NCBI GenBank assembly: GCA_937894725.1
Contig: CALAYL010000074.1
Location: 1 to 60,544, forward strand
Length of the DNA stretch: 60,544 bases
From: an uncultured Bacteroidota bacterium
GTDB lineage: Bacteria > Bacteroidota > Bacteroidia > Chitinophagales > LD1
Direction of reading: 5' to 3'
This document shows positions 42,424 through 50,187 of the stretch, piece after piece; position 1 is the first letter of the stretch, and each line of letters opens with the position of its first letter. The translations under genes and the position numbers were made by a program. Under the pieces are notes generated by a model. It did no database searches and was not told the DNA's origin. It saw only the letters and a list, made by a program, of their open reading frames with translations.

Positions 42424-43962
42424 ATGAGTATCAATTCAACTACAAATCTCCAAGACATCATATCTCACTGCAAAGAGTATGGATTTATTTTTCCTTCATC
42501 CGAAATCTATGACGGCTTAGGTGCTGTCTATGATTATGGTCAATATGGCATAGAATTAAAGCGAAATATTCAAGATTACTGGTGGAAAGCGATGGTGCAA
42601 CTAAACGAAAACATCGTGGGTATAGATGCAGCCATCTTTATGCACCCAAAAACGTGGAAAGCAAGCGGACATGTAGATGCGTTTAATGACCCACTTATTG
42701 ACAACAAAGACTCTAAAAAACGCTACCGTGCAGATGTGTTGATAGAAGAAGCTATCACTAAAATAGAAGATAAAATCACCAAAGAAGTTGAGAAAGCGGA
42801 AAAGAAATTTGGCGAAAACTTTGACAAGGCTATGTTTTTGAAAACAAATCCAAATGTACTTCGAAACAGAGAAAAAGCAAATGCTTTAGAAGCCCGTTTC
42901 AAAAAAGCGTTGGAAGAAAACAACTTAGAAGAGTTGAAACAAATCATCATCGATACTGAAATTGTATGCCCCATCAGCGGCTCAAGAAACTGGACTGATG
43001 TGCGCCAATTTAATCTCATGTTTTCGACCCAGATGGGCTCTGTAGCCGATGATGCAGATACTATCTACCTACGCCCCGAAACAGCCCAAGGTATTTTTGT
43101 CAATTTCTTGAATGTGCAAAACACCTCTCGCCAACGCATCCCTTTTGGTATAGCGCAAATCGGCAAAGCATTTAGAAATGAAATAGTAGCTCGTCAATTT
43201 ATTTTCCGTACTCGTGAGTTTGAGCAGATGGAAATGCAATTTTTTGTACGTCCTGGTAGCGAAATGGAATGGTACGAACATTGGAAAACGGAGCGAATGA
43301 AATGGCATCGCTCTTTAGGTTTTAGTGCCGATAAATTGAAATTTAAAGATCATCTCAAAACGGCTCACTACGCCAATGCAGCCGTGGATATTGAGTTTGA
43401 GTTTCCTTTTGGATTTAAAGAAATGGAGGGTATTCACTCCCGTACCGATTATGATTTGACACAACATCAAAATCTATCCGGTAAAAAACTTCAATATTTC
43501 GACCCAGAGCTCAATCAATCATATGTACCCTATGTGGTCGAAACTTCTGTGGGACTTAACCGTACGTTTCTGGCACTGATGTGTAATGCGCTTGAAAATG
43601 AAAAATTAGAAGATGGTTCAGAGCGGATAGTGCTTCGCTTACCTGCCTTTTTAGCACCTATCAAAGTCGCAGTTTTACCACTGATGAAAAAAGATGGCTT
43701 ACCCGAAAAAGCGAGAGAAATTTTTGATGAATTGAAATTTGAGACTAACTGCTTTTATGAAGAAAAAGATGCTATCGGCAAGCGATACAGACGGCAAGAT
43801 GCCATCGGCACGCCTTATTGTATTACCATAGACCATCAGACCTTAGAGGACAATACCGTGACGCTGAGAGATAGAGATACTATGCAGCAAGAGCGCATAT
43901 CTATTCCTGCTTTGAAAGCTGTGTTAGCAGAAAAAACAGATTGGAGAAAGGGTTTGAAATGA
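42424..43962 (+). CDS. glyS: Glycine-tRNA ligase (homodimeric type)
   Basis: 512 residues, alpha2-type class II enzyme as in Thermus and eukaryotes. Motifs: ISHCKEYGFIFPSSEIYDGL, NIQDYWWKAMV, YLRPETAQGIFVNF, RIPFGIAQIGKAFRNEI with motif 2 RTREFEQMEMQFFV, GIHSRTDYDLTQH and motif 3 SVGLNRTFLALM; the C-terminal anticodon domain starts FLAPIKVAVLPLMKKDG. The DNA motif for class II ATP binding is intact. The EamA transporter overlaps its stop by 4 bp. Confidence 0.97.
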   Translation: MSINSTTNLQDIISHCKEYGFIFPSSEIYDGLGAVYDYGQYGIELKRNIQDYWWKAMVQLNENIVGIDAAIFMHPKTWKASGHVDAFNDPLIDNKDSKKRYRADVLIEEAITKIEDKITKEVEKAEKKFGENFDKAMFLKTNPNVLRNREKANALEARFKKALEENNLEELKQIIIDTEIVCPISGSRNWTDVRQFNLMFSTQMGSVADDADTIYLRPETAQGIFVNFLNVQNTSRQRIPFGIAQIGKAFRNEIVARQFIFRTREFEQMEMQFFVRPGSEMEWYEHWKTERMKWHRSLGFSADKLKFKDHLKTAHYANAAVDIEFEFPFGFKEMEGIHSRTDYDLTQHQNLSGKKLQYFDPELNQSYVPYVVETSVGLNRTFLALMCNALENEKLEDGSERIVLRLPAFLAPIKVAVLPLMKKDGLPEKAREIFDELKFETNCFYEEKDAIGKRYRRQDAIGTPYCITIDHQTLEDNTVTLRDRDTMQQERISIPALKAVLAEKTDWRKGLK

Positions 43963-44888
43963 ACATTTCGCGTAAGCTTATAGCCCATTTCCTTTTACTG
44001 CTCGTCAATCTTTTTTATGGAGTAAATTTTGTGGTTTCTAAATCCTTAATGCCTGATTTTTTACAACCGCAGGCGTTTATCTTGATACGGGTATCGGTTA
44101 CGGTAGCCTTGTTTTTTTTAGTAGATTTTTTTTGGGTAAATGAAAAGATACACAAGCGAGATATACCGCTATTGTTTGGTTGCGCTATGTTTGGGGTAGT
44201 CATCAATCAAGAAATGTTTTTTGCAGGACTCAATCTCACAACCCCCGTCAATGGCGCATTGATCATGATTATGACGCCCATTTTGGTATTGGTAGTGTCG
44301 TTTTTTTTAGGTTACGAAAAAGTGAAATGGTTTAAAGCAGCAGGAATACTATTGGGTGCATTGGGTGCATTTTTAATTATCAGCGGCAAGGGCTTTGGCT
44401 TTTCGTCTAAAACAATGAAAGGTGACTTTTTTATTTTACTCAATGCCGCTTCTTATGCAGTCTATCTAGTGATGGTGCGCCCCTTGATGAAAAAATATCA
44501 TCCGATGACGGTCATCAAATGGGTGTTTCTATTTGGCTTAGCCCCCGTTATATTTTTAGGCTGGGGCCAGTTTCAAACTATCCAATGGCAAACATTCACA
44601 CCATCCATTTGGATTGCCTTAGCCTTTGTGGTGATTTGTGTTACGTTTTGCGCTTATCTTTTCAATATCTTGGCACTACGCGAAGTAGATAGTTCGGTAG
44701 TGGGAGCCTATATTTATTTGCAGCCTATTTTTGCGGCCATACTGTCGGCATTTTTCAAATACGACACTTTCGACATGATGAAAATAGTAGCAGCAGCTTG
44801 TATATTCTCTGGGGTGTTTCTAGTGGCTTTTGGCAGTTATTTTTTCGAGAAAAAACAACTGCCCGAATCTATTATTGAAGAGATATAA
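43959..44888 (+). CDS. EamA-family (DMT superfamily) transporter
   Basis: 309 residues from the ATG at 43959, overlapping the glyS stop as ATGA. Ten hydrophobic helices in two EamA repeats: an N-terminal half (LIAHFLLLLVNLFYGVNFVV, ... GALIMIMTPILVLVVSFFLG) and a C-terminal half (DFFILLNAASYAVYLVMV, ... GAYIYLQPIFAAILSAFF). Repeated conserved turns (NGALIMIMTPI, VGAYIYLQPI) fit the family. The substrate cannot be predicted; members export metabolites or amino acids. Confidence 0.9.
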   Translation: MNISRKLIAHFLLLLVNLFYGVNFVVSKSLMPDFLQPQAFILIRVSVTVALFFLVDFFWVNEKIHKRDIPLLFGCAMFGVVINQEMFFAGLNLTTPVNGALIMIMTPILVLVVSFFLGYEKVKWFKAAGILLGALGAFLIISGKGFGFSSKTMKGDFFILLNAASYAVYLVMVRPLMKKYHPMTVIKWVFLFGLAPVIFLGWGQFQTIQWQTFTPSIWIALAFVVICVTFCAYLFNILALREVDSSVVGAYIYLQPIFAAILSAFFKYDTFDMMKIVAAACIFSGVFLVAFGSYFFEKKQLPESIIEEI

Positions 44889-44904
44889 AGCCCGCTTTAT
44901 TTTT

Positions 44905-44912
44905 TATCTTTA
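44905..44912 (+). promoter_or_regulatory. -7 promoter box of yicC
   Basis: TATCTTTA, one base off TAnnTTTG, ends 4 bases before the ATG at 44917. It supports that start over longer in-frame extensions and predicts a leaderless message. Confidence 0.45.
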
Positions 44913-44916
44913 CTCT

Positions 44917-45789
44917 ATGATACAATCAATGACAGGCTTCGGTAAAGCCGAAGGACAAATAGATACTAACGCTATAGTAATCGAAATACGCTCGCTCAAC
45001 AGTGCCAAGGGCTTAGACCTCGCTCTTAAAATTCCGTCAAAGTATAGAACACTAGAAGCAAGTTGGAGAAATGTGATAGCCGAACGACTACAGCGCGGAA
45101 AAATAGATATAACCCTTTCTTATAAAGCACCCCAAAACTCATCTGTCATTGATTTGACAAAAATCGAAGCCCTCTTCACCAAACTATCCGCTACCGCAGA
45201 TAAATTGAATGCAGATAAGACAGCACTATTTGGGTCATTGATACCGCTACTGCCTACCCTCAGTGAGGAAGAAAGCGAACTCGATGAAGCGGCTATCGAG
45301 AAATGCGATGGAATATTAAGCGAAGCTATCGACAAATTGATGTCGTTTAGAGCGCAAGAGGGGGAGACTATTTGGAAAGATGTAAATCTCAGACTGCAAA
45401 ATATCGAAGCCAAACTAGCCCAAGTAATAGCGCGTGATAAAGGGCGACTGAGTGAGGTCAGAACTAAGATGCACGAACGAATAGAGGGCTTTATCAATTT
45501 GGAGAAAATAGATGCCAGTAGATTAGAACAAGAAGTGATTTTTTACCTTGAAAAAATGGATATAAACGAAGAGATTTCTCGTCTCACGGCACATTGCGAC
45601 CACTTAGCTCAAGTACTCATAAGCGAAGACAGTCAAGTAGGTCGAAAGCTCAATTTTATAGCGCAAGAAATGGGCAGAGAGATAAATACCATCGGCTCTA
45701 AAGCCAATGACTTTCCACTCCAAAAATTGGTGGTAGAGATGAAAGACGAACTGGAAAAAATAAAAGAGCAGACGAGTAATATTTTATAG
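44917..45789 (+). CDS. yicC: YicC-family endoribonuclease
   Basis: 290 residues from ATG 44917. YicC_N domain: IQSMTGFGKAEG, IEIRSLNSAKGLDLALKIPS, WRNVIAERLQRGKIDITLSY. C-terminal DUF1732 domain: SRLEQEVIFYLEKMDINEEI, RLTAHCDHL and GRKLNFIAQEMGREINTIGSKAND. YicC is a ribonuclease implicated in RNA turnover and is often next to gmk, which follows after one gene here. The EamA gene ends 28 bp before it. Confidence 0.93.
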   Translation: MIQSMTGFGKAEGQIDTNAIVIEIRSLNSAKGLDLALKIPSKYRTLEASWRNVIAERLQRGKIDITLSYKAPQNSSVIDLTKIEALFTKLSATADKLNADKTALFGSLIPLLPTLSEEESELDEAAIEKCDGILSEAIDKLMSFRAQEGETIWKDVNLRLQNIEAKLAQVIARDKGRLSEVRTKMHERIEGFINLEKIDASRLEQEVIFYLEKMDINEEISRLTAHCDHLAQVLISEDSQVGRKLNFIAQEMGREINTIGSKANDFPLQKLVVEMKDELEKIKEQTSNIL

Positions 45790-45791
45790 TG

Positions 45792-46340
45792 ATGCGATGC
45801 TTGTTTAGTATTTTGATGGTGTGCATAGGATTGAATTTACTTGCTCAAAATGATGATAAAATCGAGTACCGTACCTTTACTTCTACAGATTTCAATTTCA
45901 CTATTTTGTGTCCTACTACTTGGGAAGAAAGCAAAGATATCAACGAGATAGTGCCGTTTATTTTTGAAGCACCCCGCGACAATGAAAATGACTTCTTTAG
46001 AGAAAATGTAAATGCAGTAGTAGAAATTTCGAGAGGGTATTTATTAAGTCAATATGTAGATGCGTTGGTGAGTAGATTGCAGAGTCGTTTAGCCAATTTT
46101 AAACTACATTCGAGAGGCATAGCAGACGACAATCCACTTCGTCCAGCTTGGATCATCTACGACAATGCAAAAGGCGACCTGCCACTCAAGTTTCTTTCCT
46201 ATTTCTACAAGGTAGGTGGCCATGTAATCATCGTTACAGGTAGCGCCAAAATAGAGGAGTTTGACAGATACCAGCCTATCTTTGATACCGTTTGCAATTC
46301 ATACAAAATCTTACCTCCACCTATCGAAACAAAAAAATAA
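45792..46340 (+). CDS. Exported protein with PsbP/DcrB-like fold, function unknown
   Basis: 182 residues from ATG 45792 (a GTG three bases upstream is also possible). A signal peptide (FSILMVCIGLNLLAQ) is followed by a compact alpha/beta domain: RTFTSTDFNFTILCPTTWEE, VNAVVEISRGYL, SQYVDALVSRLQSRLANFKL, KFLSYFYKVGGHVIIVTGSA, FDRYQPIFDTVCNSYKI. The pattern of an N-terminal strand pair with a Trp and a final helix fits the Mog1/PsbP/DcrB fold. It sits between yicC and gmk. Confidence 0.6.
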   Translation: MRCLFSILMVCIGLNLLAQNDDKIEYRTFTSTDFNFTILCPTTWEESKDINEIVPFIFEAPRDNENDFFRENVNAVVEISRGYLLSQYVDALVSRLQSRLANFKLHSRGIADDNPLRPAWIIYDNAKGDLPLKFLSYFYKVGGHVIIVTGSAKIEEFDRYQPIFDTVCNSYKILPPPIETKK

Positions 46341-46401
46341 TTTTGGTTTCTACTTTTTTTCTCTCAACTTAGACATCAAATACAAAATATCATTTTTAAA
46401 C

Positions 46402-47019
46402 ATGGCAACGTTTCCTCCTCTCAAAATCTATGGCAAAAAAATAATTGTAATCACCGCCCCATCAGGTGCTGGCAAAACGACTATTGTACGTAAGCTATTG
46501 ACACAACTAGAGTATATCGGATTTTCGGTATCGTGTACTACACGTGATAAGCGAGCTAATGAGATCGATGGAAAAGATTATTATTTTATAAGTGTCAGCG
46601 ATTTTCAAGCAAAAGTGGATGCACAAGAATTTGCTGAACATGAAGAAGTATATGCAGGTAAATACTATGGTACATTGAAGAGTGAAATTGAGCGCCTCTG
46701 GGCATCTCGCAAAGTAGCCATTTTTGATATTGATGTGAAAGGTGCCGTAAATCTAAAGCAACTTTATGGCGATGATTGTCTTACTATTTTTATCAAACCA
46801 CCAAGTATAGAAACCCTCCGAAATCGTCTCACCGCACGCAATACAGAAAGCAAAGATACACTCAAAAAGCGTATTAAACGCTCCGAAGAAGAGATGACCT
46901 ATGAGTCGAAATTTGATAAGGTAGTGGTCAACGCTGACTTTGATATAGCTTACATGAATGTCAAAAATTGTATTCACAGTTTTCTCAAACCCATCGCTGT
47001 AAATTCACATTCACATTAG
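46402..47019 (+). CDS. gmk: Guanylate kinase
   Basis: 205 residues from ATG 46402; an upstream in-frame extension to 46261 overlaps the previous gene and lacks family similarity. It phosphorylates GMP to GDP. P-loop ITAPSGAGKTTIVRKLL (18-34), then GMP-binding SCTTRDKRANEIDGKDYYF and EHEEVYAGKYYGTLKSEIE, VAIFDIDVKGAVNLK and RLTARNTESKDTLKKRIKR. apaG follows after 1 bp. Confidence 0.96.
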   Translation: MATFPPLKIYGKKIIVITAPSGAGKTTIVRKLLTQLEYIGFSVSCTTRDKRANEIDGKDYYFISVSDFQAKVDAQEFAEHEEVYAGKYYGTLKSEIERLWASRKVAIFDIDVKGAVNLKQLYGDDCLTIFIKPPSIETLRNRLTARNTESKDTLKKRIKRSEEEMTYESKFDKVVVNADFDIAYMNVKNCIHSFLKPIAVNSHSH

Positions 47020-47020
47020 C

Positions 47021-47410
47021 ATGGTAGTGTCTGAAATCACCTCGGGCGTAAAAGTGACGGTAAGTGTAGCCTATCAAGCGGCACACTCTAGACTAGATGA
47101 GCATCTGTATGTGTTTAGTTATCATATTCACATCCAAAACCACAATCCATATACAGTACAGTTGCTCAGACGAAGATGGACGATCCTAAATGCACTAGGC
47201 GAAGTAGAAATCGTAGAGGGTGATGGTGTAGTGGGCAGGCAGCCAATACTCTATGCGGGCGATGAGCACATCTATCAATCTGGTGCTGCTATTGAGACTC
47301 CACTCGGAAACATGAGCGGTGTTTACTTTTTTGAAAACAAAAGTACAAAAGAGATTTTTGAGGTAAAAGTACCCACTTTTAAACTCGAGTTACCTGACTT
47401 GCTCAATTAG
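47021..47410 (+). CDS. apaG: ApaG-domain protein
   Basis: 129 residues, a single ApaG domain (immunoglobulin-like beta sandwich): SEITSGVKVTVSVAYQA, VFSYHIHIQNHNPYTVQLLR, RRWTILNALGEVEIVEGDGV, GRQPILYAGDEHIYQSGAAIE and MSGVYFFENK. ApaG was linked to cobalt/magnesium phenotypes and apaH in enterics; in Bacteroidota its role is undefined. It lies 1 bp after gmk and overlaps the next gene tail-to-tail by 4 bp. Confidence 0.93.
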   Translation: MVVSEITSGVKVTVSVAYQAAHSRLDEHLYVFSYHIHIQNHNPYTVQLLRRRWTILNALGEVEIVEGDGVVGRQPILYAGDEHIYQSGAAIETPLGNMSGVYFFENKSTKEIFEVKVPTFKLELPDLLN

Positions 47411-47799
47411 TTGAGTTCTTCTCGATTCTTAGGCTCCCAAACAGTTTCAGCATCGTAGGGTATAAAAATAAAACTCGAATCACTAGGGTCTGACAAAAAA
47501 ATACAGCAATACTTTGACGGGTCTTTGAAATTGTCGATAAACACACTTGTTTTCTGCTCATCTACGATTTGCTTATTTACAAAATCTTCGAGATGTGATG
47601 CATTAAACGTATAATGAGTGCCTAGTTCTTCGTGTCGAATAATGGGCACACCAATATCCAAATCTATCGCTTCTGTCACTGCTGCAAAAATGGGAAACTT
47701 AGATATACCCTCTCCCATAATTGTGAGACCCACCTTCCGCAAATAGTTTTTGCAAATGGTAAAATCTTGCTGGAGCAACTGTATCAATTCCTGGTTCAA
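47407..47799 (-). CDS. Conserved hypothetical protein
   Basis: 130 residues from a TTG at 47799. There is no upstream in-frame ATG. Helical N-terminus (ELIQLLQQDFTICKNYLRKV), then beta strands: MGEGISKFPIFAAVTEAIDL, PIIRHEELGTHYTFNASHLE, YCCIFLSDPSDSSFIFIPYD. The TTG lies inside a TAAGTTTG sequence (47804-47797) that fits a -7 box; if that box is used, the real start is a later in-frame TTG such as codon 5. Family unrecognised; homologous proteins are common in Bacteroidota as hypotheticals. Confidence 0.6.
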   Translation of the reverse strand: MNQELIQLLQQDFTICKNYLRKVGLTIMGEGISKFPIFAAVTEAIDLDIGVPIIRHEELGTHYTFNASHLEDFVNKQIVDEQKTSVFIDNFKDPSKYCCIFLSDPSDSSFIFIPYDAETVWEPKNREELN

Positions 47800-47966
47800 A
47801 CTTAATTTTTTTTGAAAGTAACAGATTTTTCTTTAAACCCAAATCAGGCAGTAGAAAACAAAATGATTTTTTTTATCAACTGAAATGAGTTTTCAACTGC
47901 GTAGATATGAGCAGCTCATTAGTATTAGCTTGTTTGATGCGTAATTTGGGTATAACCCAAGTTGAG

Positions 47967-48536
47967 CTACTTTACTAAGGCTTCATTATTGAATATTTTT
48001 GGCATAAAAAAGTATTGAAACCCTACCCCAAACCCTATGCGAGAATTGAGCGATCGCTCTGAAAATTTAGCTCCTACGTATCCCAATGTGGCTTCTATAG
48101 CTATATTTTTATTTACGAAATAATCGAACCCCAAGCCTCCACCATAAGTAGCGCCATCTAGATTGCTACTGCGAGCTTTGATAAGGGCAGTAGTACCCAT
48201 ATATCCACCAAACACATAGATGAACGGCCGCATCTTTTCTTTTAAAAAATAATACCGTACATAAGGGGTAAAAACGGTATTGAGAAAAAATCGATTTCCT
48301 TTGTTTTTTCCTTTATTGTCTGAGGTGATACCTATACCTATAGATGCGCCAAGAAGCAAATTTTTATAAACAAAAATCCCCCAGCGGGGCTGTACATTTA
48401 TGGTGAAAATTTTTATGGAATCTTGAAAACTGTAGCCTATATCAAAATTGCCACCTGCCATCATCGCTTTTTGCTCTGTTTGGGCTGCGGCTGCCAAACT
48501 TAGCAAAAGAGAAATTGCAAGCAGTTTGGTTCTCAT
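47967..48536 (-). CDS. Outer-membrane beta-barrel protein
   Basis: 189 residues. A signal peptide (LLAISLLLSLAAAAQ) leads to alternating amphipathic strands of an eight-stranded barrel: GGNFDIGYSFQDSI, IFTINVQPRWGIFVYKNLLLG, FTPYVRYYF, PFIYVFGGYMG, GATYGGGLGFDYFVNKNIAIEAT, GFGVGFQYFF. Barrels of this size are common in Bacteroidota and mostly of unknown role. It overlaps the end of the parvulin-like lipoprotein gene by 4 bp and is co-transcribed downstream of it, so the chaperone may serve this barrel. Confidence 0.8.
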   Translation of the reverse strand: MRTKLLAISLLLSLAAAAQTEQKAMMAGGNFDIGYSFQDSIKIFTINVQPRWGIFVYKNLLLGASIGIGITSDNKGKNKGNRFFLNTVFTPYVRYYFLKEKMRPFIYVFGGYMGTTALIKARSSNLDGATYGGGLGFDYFVNKNIAIEATLGYVGAKFSERSLNSRIGFGVGFQYFFMPKIFNNEALVK

Positions 48537-49402
48537 TTCACAAAAATTTCAACCTTCTTTTTAGCTAAACCATCTTCGAGCACTTTGTTGTATATAGACT
48601 CCATTAAGGTCACTTTCTTTTTATTCGTAAGCATTTCCTTGATTTGATTTCGCACAAAATCAAGTGGTGTAGGCTCACCCTTTACCCGAACTTCTTTTAC
48701 TTTCAAAAAATAGAGCGTGTTGCCCTGCACGATTTCTTTGTAGTTGTTTGAAACAGACAAAGCCGTTTTTTCATCCAGACCAAACTCACCTTTGATCGCT
48801 TCTAGACTACGCCATACACCAGCTGCTACATCGTAGGTTCTAGCAAAAGATTTACAATATCCAGCTACTGCCCTTTCATCTTCTTCCGTTTTGGCTTTAT
48901 TGAACAGCGGCTTCATTTTTTCTAAATCTTCCGCATCATCATCCAATACGATATAGTTTATCAAATAGGCATCATTTTCAAGCAAGAAATTTGACTTGTT
49001 TTTTTCATAGTAGGCAAGTATATCTTCCTCCTTGATAGCATTGTCTAATTTTTGTCTTATCAACTCTTTTTCATACTCATACAGCAGTAGCGATTCTCTG
49101 TATGCCTCTACTTTTTTTTCTATACCTGCATCATCAGCTGCTACATAATCCTTTGCTTTTTCGAGTAGCAATTTTTTTTTGACCCAAGACTCTGTATAGG
49201 CGCTTACTATTTTCAGCGAATCTGATTCCGATTGGCCAGCCACCAAATCTTCTAAATCGGCTAAATACAAATACTCGTCATTGACCTTTGCCAACACGCG
49301 CTGTCCATTGCTACCTTGTTGGTTTTTAAAGTAACTACAACTAGGCAAGCCAATGGTCAACATAGCTATTGCAAAAAAGAAATAATGCTTAGAAAAATTC
49401 AT
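48533..49402 (-). CDS. SurA-like lipoprotein with degenerate parvulin domain
   Basis: 289 residues. Lipoprotein signal (LTIGLPSC, Cys22). A SurA-type helical region (VLAKVNDEYLYLADLEDLVA, LVAGQSESDSLKIVSAYTES, WVKKKLLLEKAKDY) is followed by a segment in the position of a parvulin rotamase domain (ILAYYEKNKSNFLLENDAYL to NTLYFLKVKEV). The glycine-rich GGDLG loop is replaced by VAAGVWRSLEAI, so isomerase activity is doubtful; chaperone activity is plausible. It sits immediately upstream of the barrel-protein gene with a 4-bp overlap. It begins 23 bp after the superoxide dismutase terminator. Confidence 0.75.
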   Translation of the reverse strand: MNFSKHYFFFAIAMLTIGLPSCSYFKNQQGSNGQRVLAKVNDEYLYLADLEDLVAGQSESDSLKIVSAYTESWVKKKLLLEKAKDYVAADDAGIEKKVEAYRESLLLYEYEKELIRQKLDNAIKEEDILAYYEKNKSNFLLENDAYLINYIVLDDDAEDLEKMKPLFNKAKTEEDERAVAGYCKSFARTYDVAAGVWRSLEAIKGEFGLDEKTALSVSNNYKEIVQGNTLYFLKVKEVRVKGEPTPLDFVRNQIKEMLTNKKKVTLMESIYNKVLEDGLAKKKVEIFVK

Positions 49403-49424
49403 GTTGAAAGGTACATTTTTTTAC

Positions 49425-49452
49425 GAAAAAAAGCCACTCTGTAGAGAGTGGC
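49425..49452 (-). terminator. Rho-independent terminator of superoxide dismutase
   Basis: On the minus strand GCCACTCT (49452-49445) pairs with AGAGTGGC (49440-49433) across a 4-base loop, followed by TTTTTTT. It lies 23 bp after the sod stop and immediately before the SurA-like gene. Confidence 0.85.
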
Positions 49453-49475
49453 CTTTAAGTAGTTGAAAATTTAGT

Positions 49476-50087
49476 TTATCCAATAGCTGCAGCATATCGC
49501 TTAGCCACTTCCGCCCAGTTGACTACATTGAAAAACGCTGCGATATAGTCTGGTCTTCGGTTCTGATAGTTTAGGTAATAAGCGTGTTCCCACACATCGA
49601 GTCCTAAAATGGGTGTACCTGGACATTCCGAAATATCCATTAATGGATTATCTTGGTTTGGTGATGAGCAAACACAAAGTGATTTATCCGCTTTCACACA
49701 TAGCCATGCCCAGCCTGAGCCAAAACGAGTAGCCGCAGCTTTTGAAAAATCTTCTTTAAATTTCTCAAAGCCACCTAAATCTTTTTCAATAGCCGCTGCT
49801 AATGCTCCATCAGGAGTTCCACCAGCATTTGGCGCCATGATAGTCCAGAATAGACTGTGGTTGTAATGCCCGCCACCATTGTTTCTCACCGCAGCAGATT
49901 GTTTTGAAATTGATTTCATCAAATCTTCAAGAGAGAGATTTTCAGCATCTGTGCCGGCAATAGCCGCATTGAGATTGTTTACATAAGCTTGGTGGTGTTT
50001 ACCATGATGGATTTCCATCGTTTTAGCATCTATGTACGGTACCAGTGCGTCAAACGCATAAGGGAGATTGGGAAGTGTATGTGCCAT
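49476..50087 (-). CDS. Superoxide dismutase, Mn/Fe type
   Basis: 203 residues, full length. Metal ligands: His27 (MEIHHGKHHQAYVNNLN), His77 (NNGGGHYNHSLFW), Asp164 and His168 (LGLDVWEHAYYLNYQNRRPDY). The GGGHYNHSLFW form and PILGLDVWEHAY favour the Mn or cambialistic type. It turns superoxide to hydrogen peroxide in the cytoplasm; the glutathione peroxidase gene in this window could handle the product. Its own terminator and 100-bp upstream gap show a single-gene transcript; a TTTG at 50127 region with TAATTTTA nearer the start could be its promoter. Confidence 0.95.
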   Translation of the reverse strand: MAHTLPNLPYAFDALVPYIDAKTMEIHHGKHHQAYVNNLNAAIAGTDAENLSLEDLMKSISKQSAAVRNNGGGHYNHSLFWTIMAPNAGGTPDGALAAAIEKDLGGFEKFKEDFSKAAATRFGSGWAWLCVKADKSLCVCSSPNQDNPLMDISECPGTPILGLDVWEHAYYLNYQNRRPDYIAAFFNVVNWAEVAKRYAAAIG

Positions 50088-50187
50088 GATAGTTAAAATT
50101 TAGGTTTAAAAATGATGTTTAAAATTAACAATTATCAGTTAAGCAAACGACTGTTTAAGTAAAATTAAGATTGAGTCTATATTAAGG

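Noticed and set aside
46261..46401. Upstream in-frame extension of guanylate kinase
   Set aside because: It overlaps the end of the previous gene and shows no family similarity; the ATG at 46402 begins the normal protein just before the P-loop.
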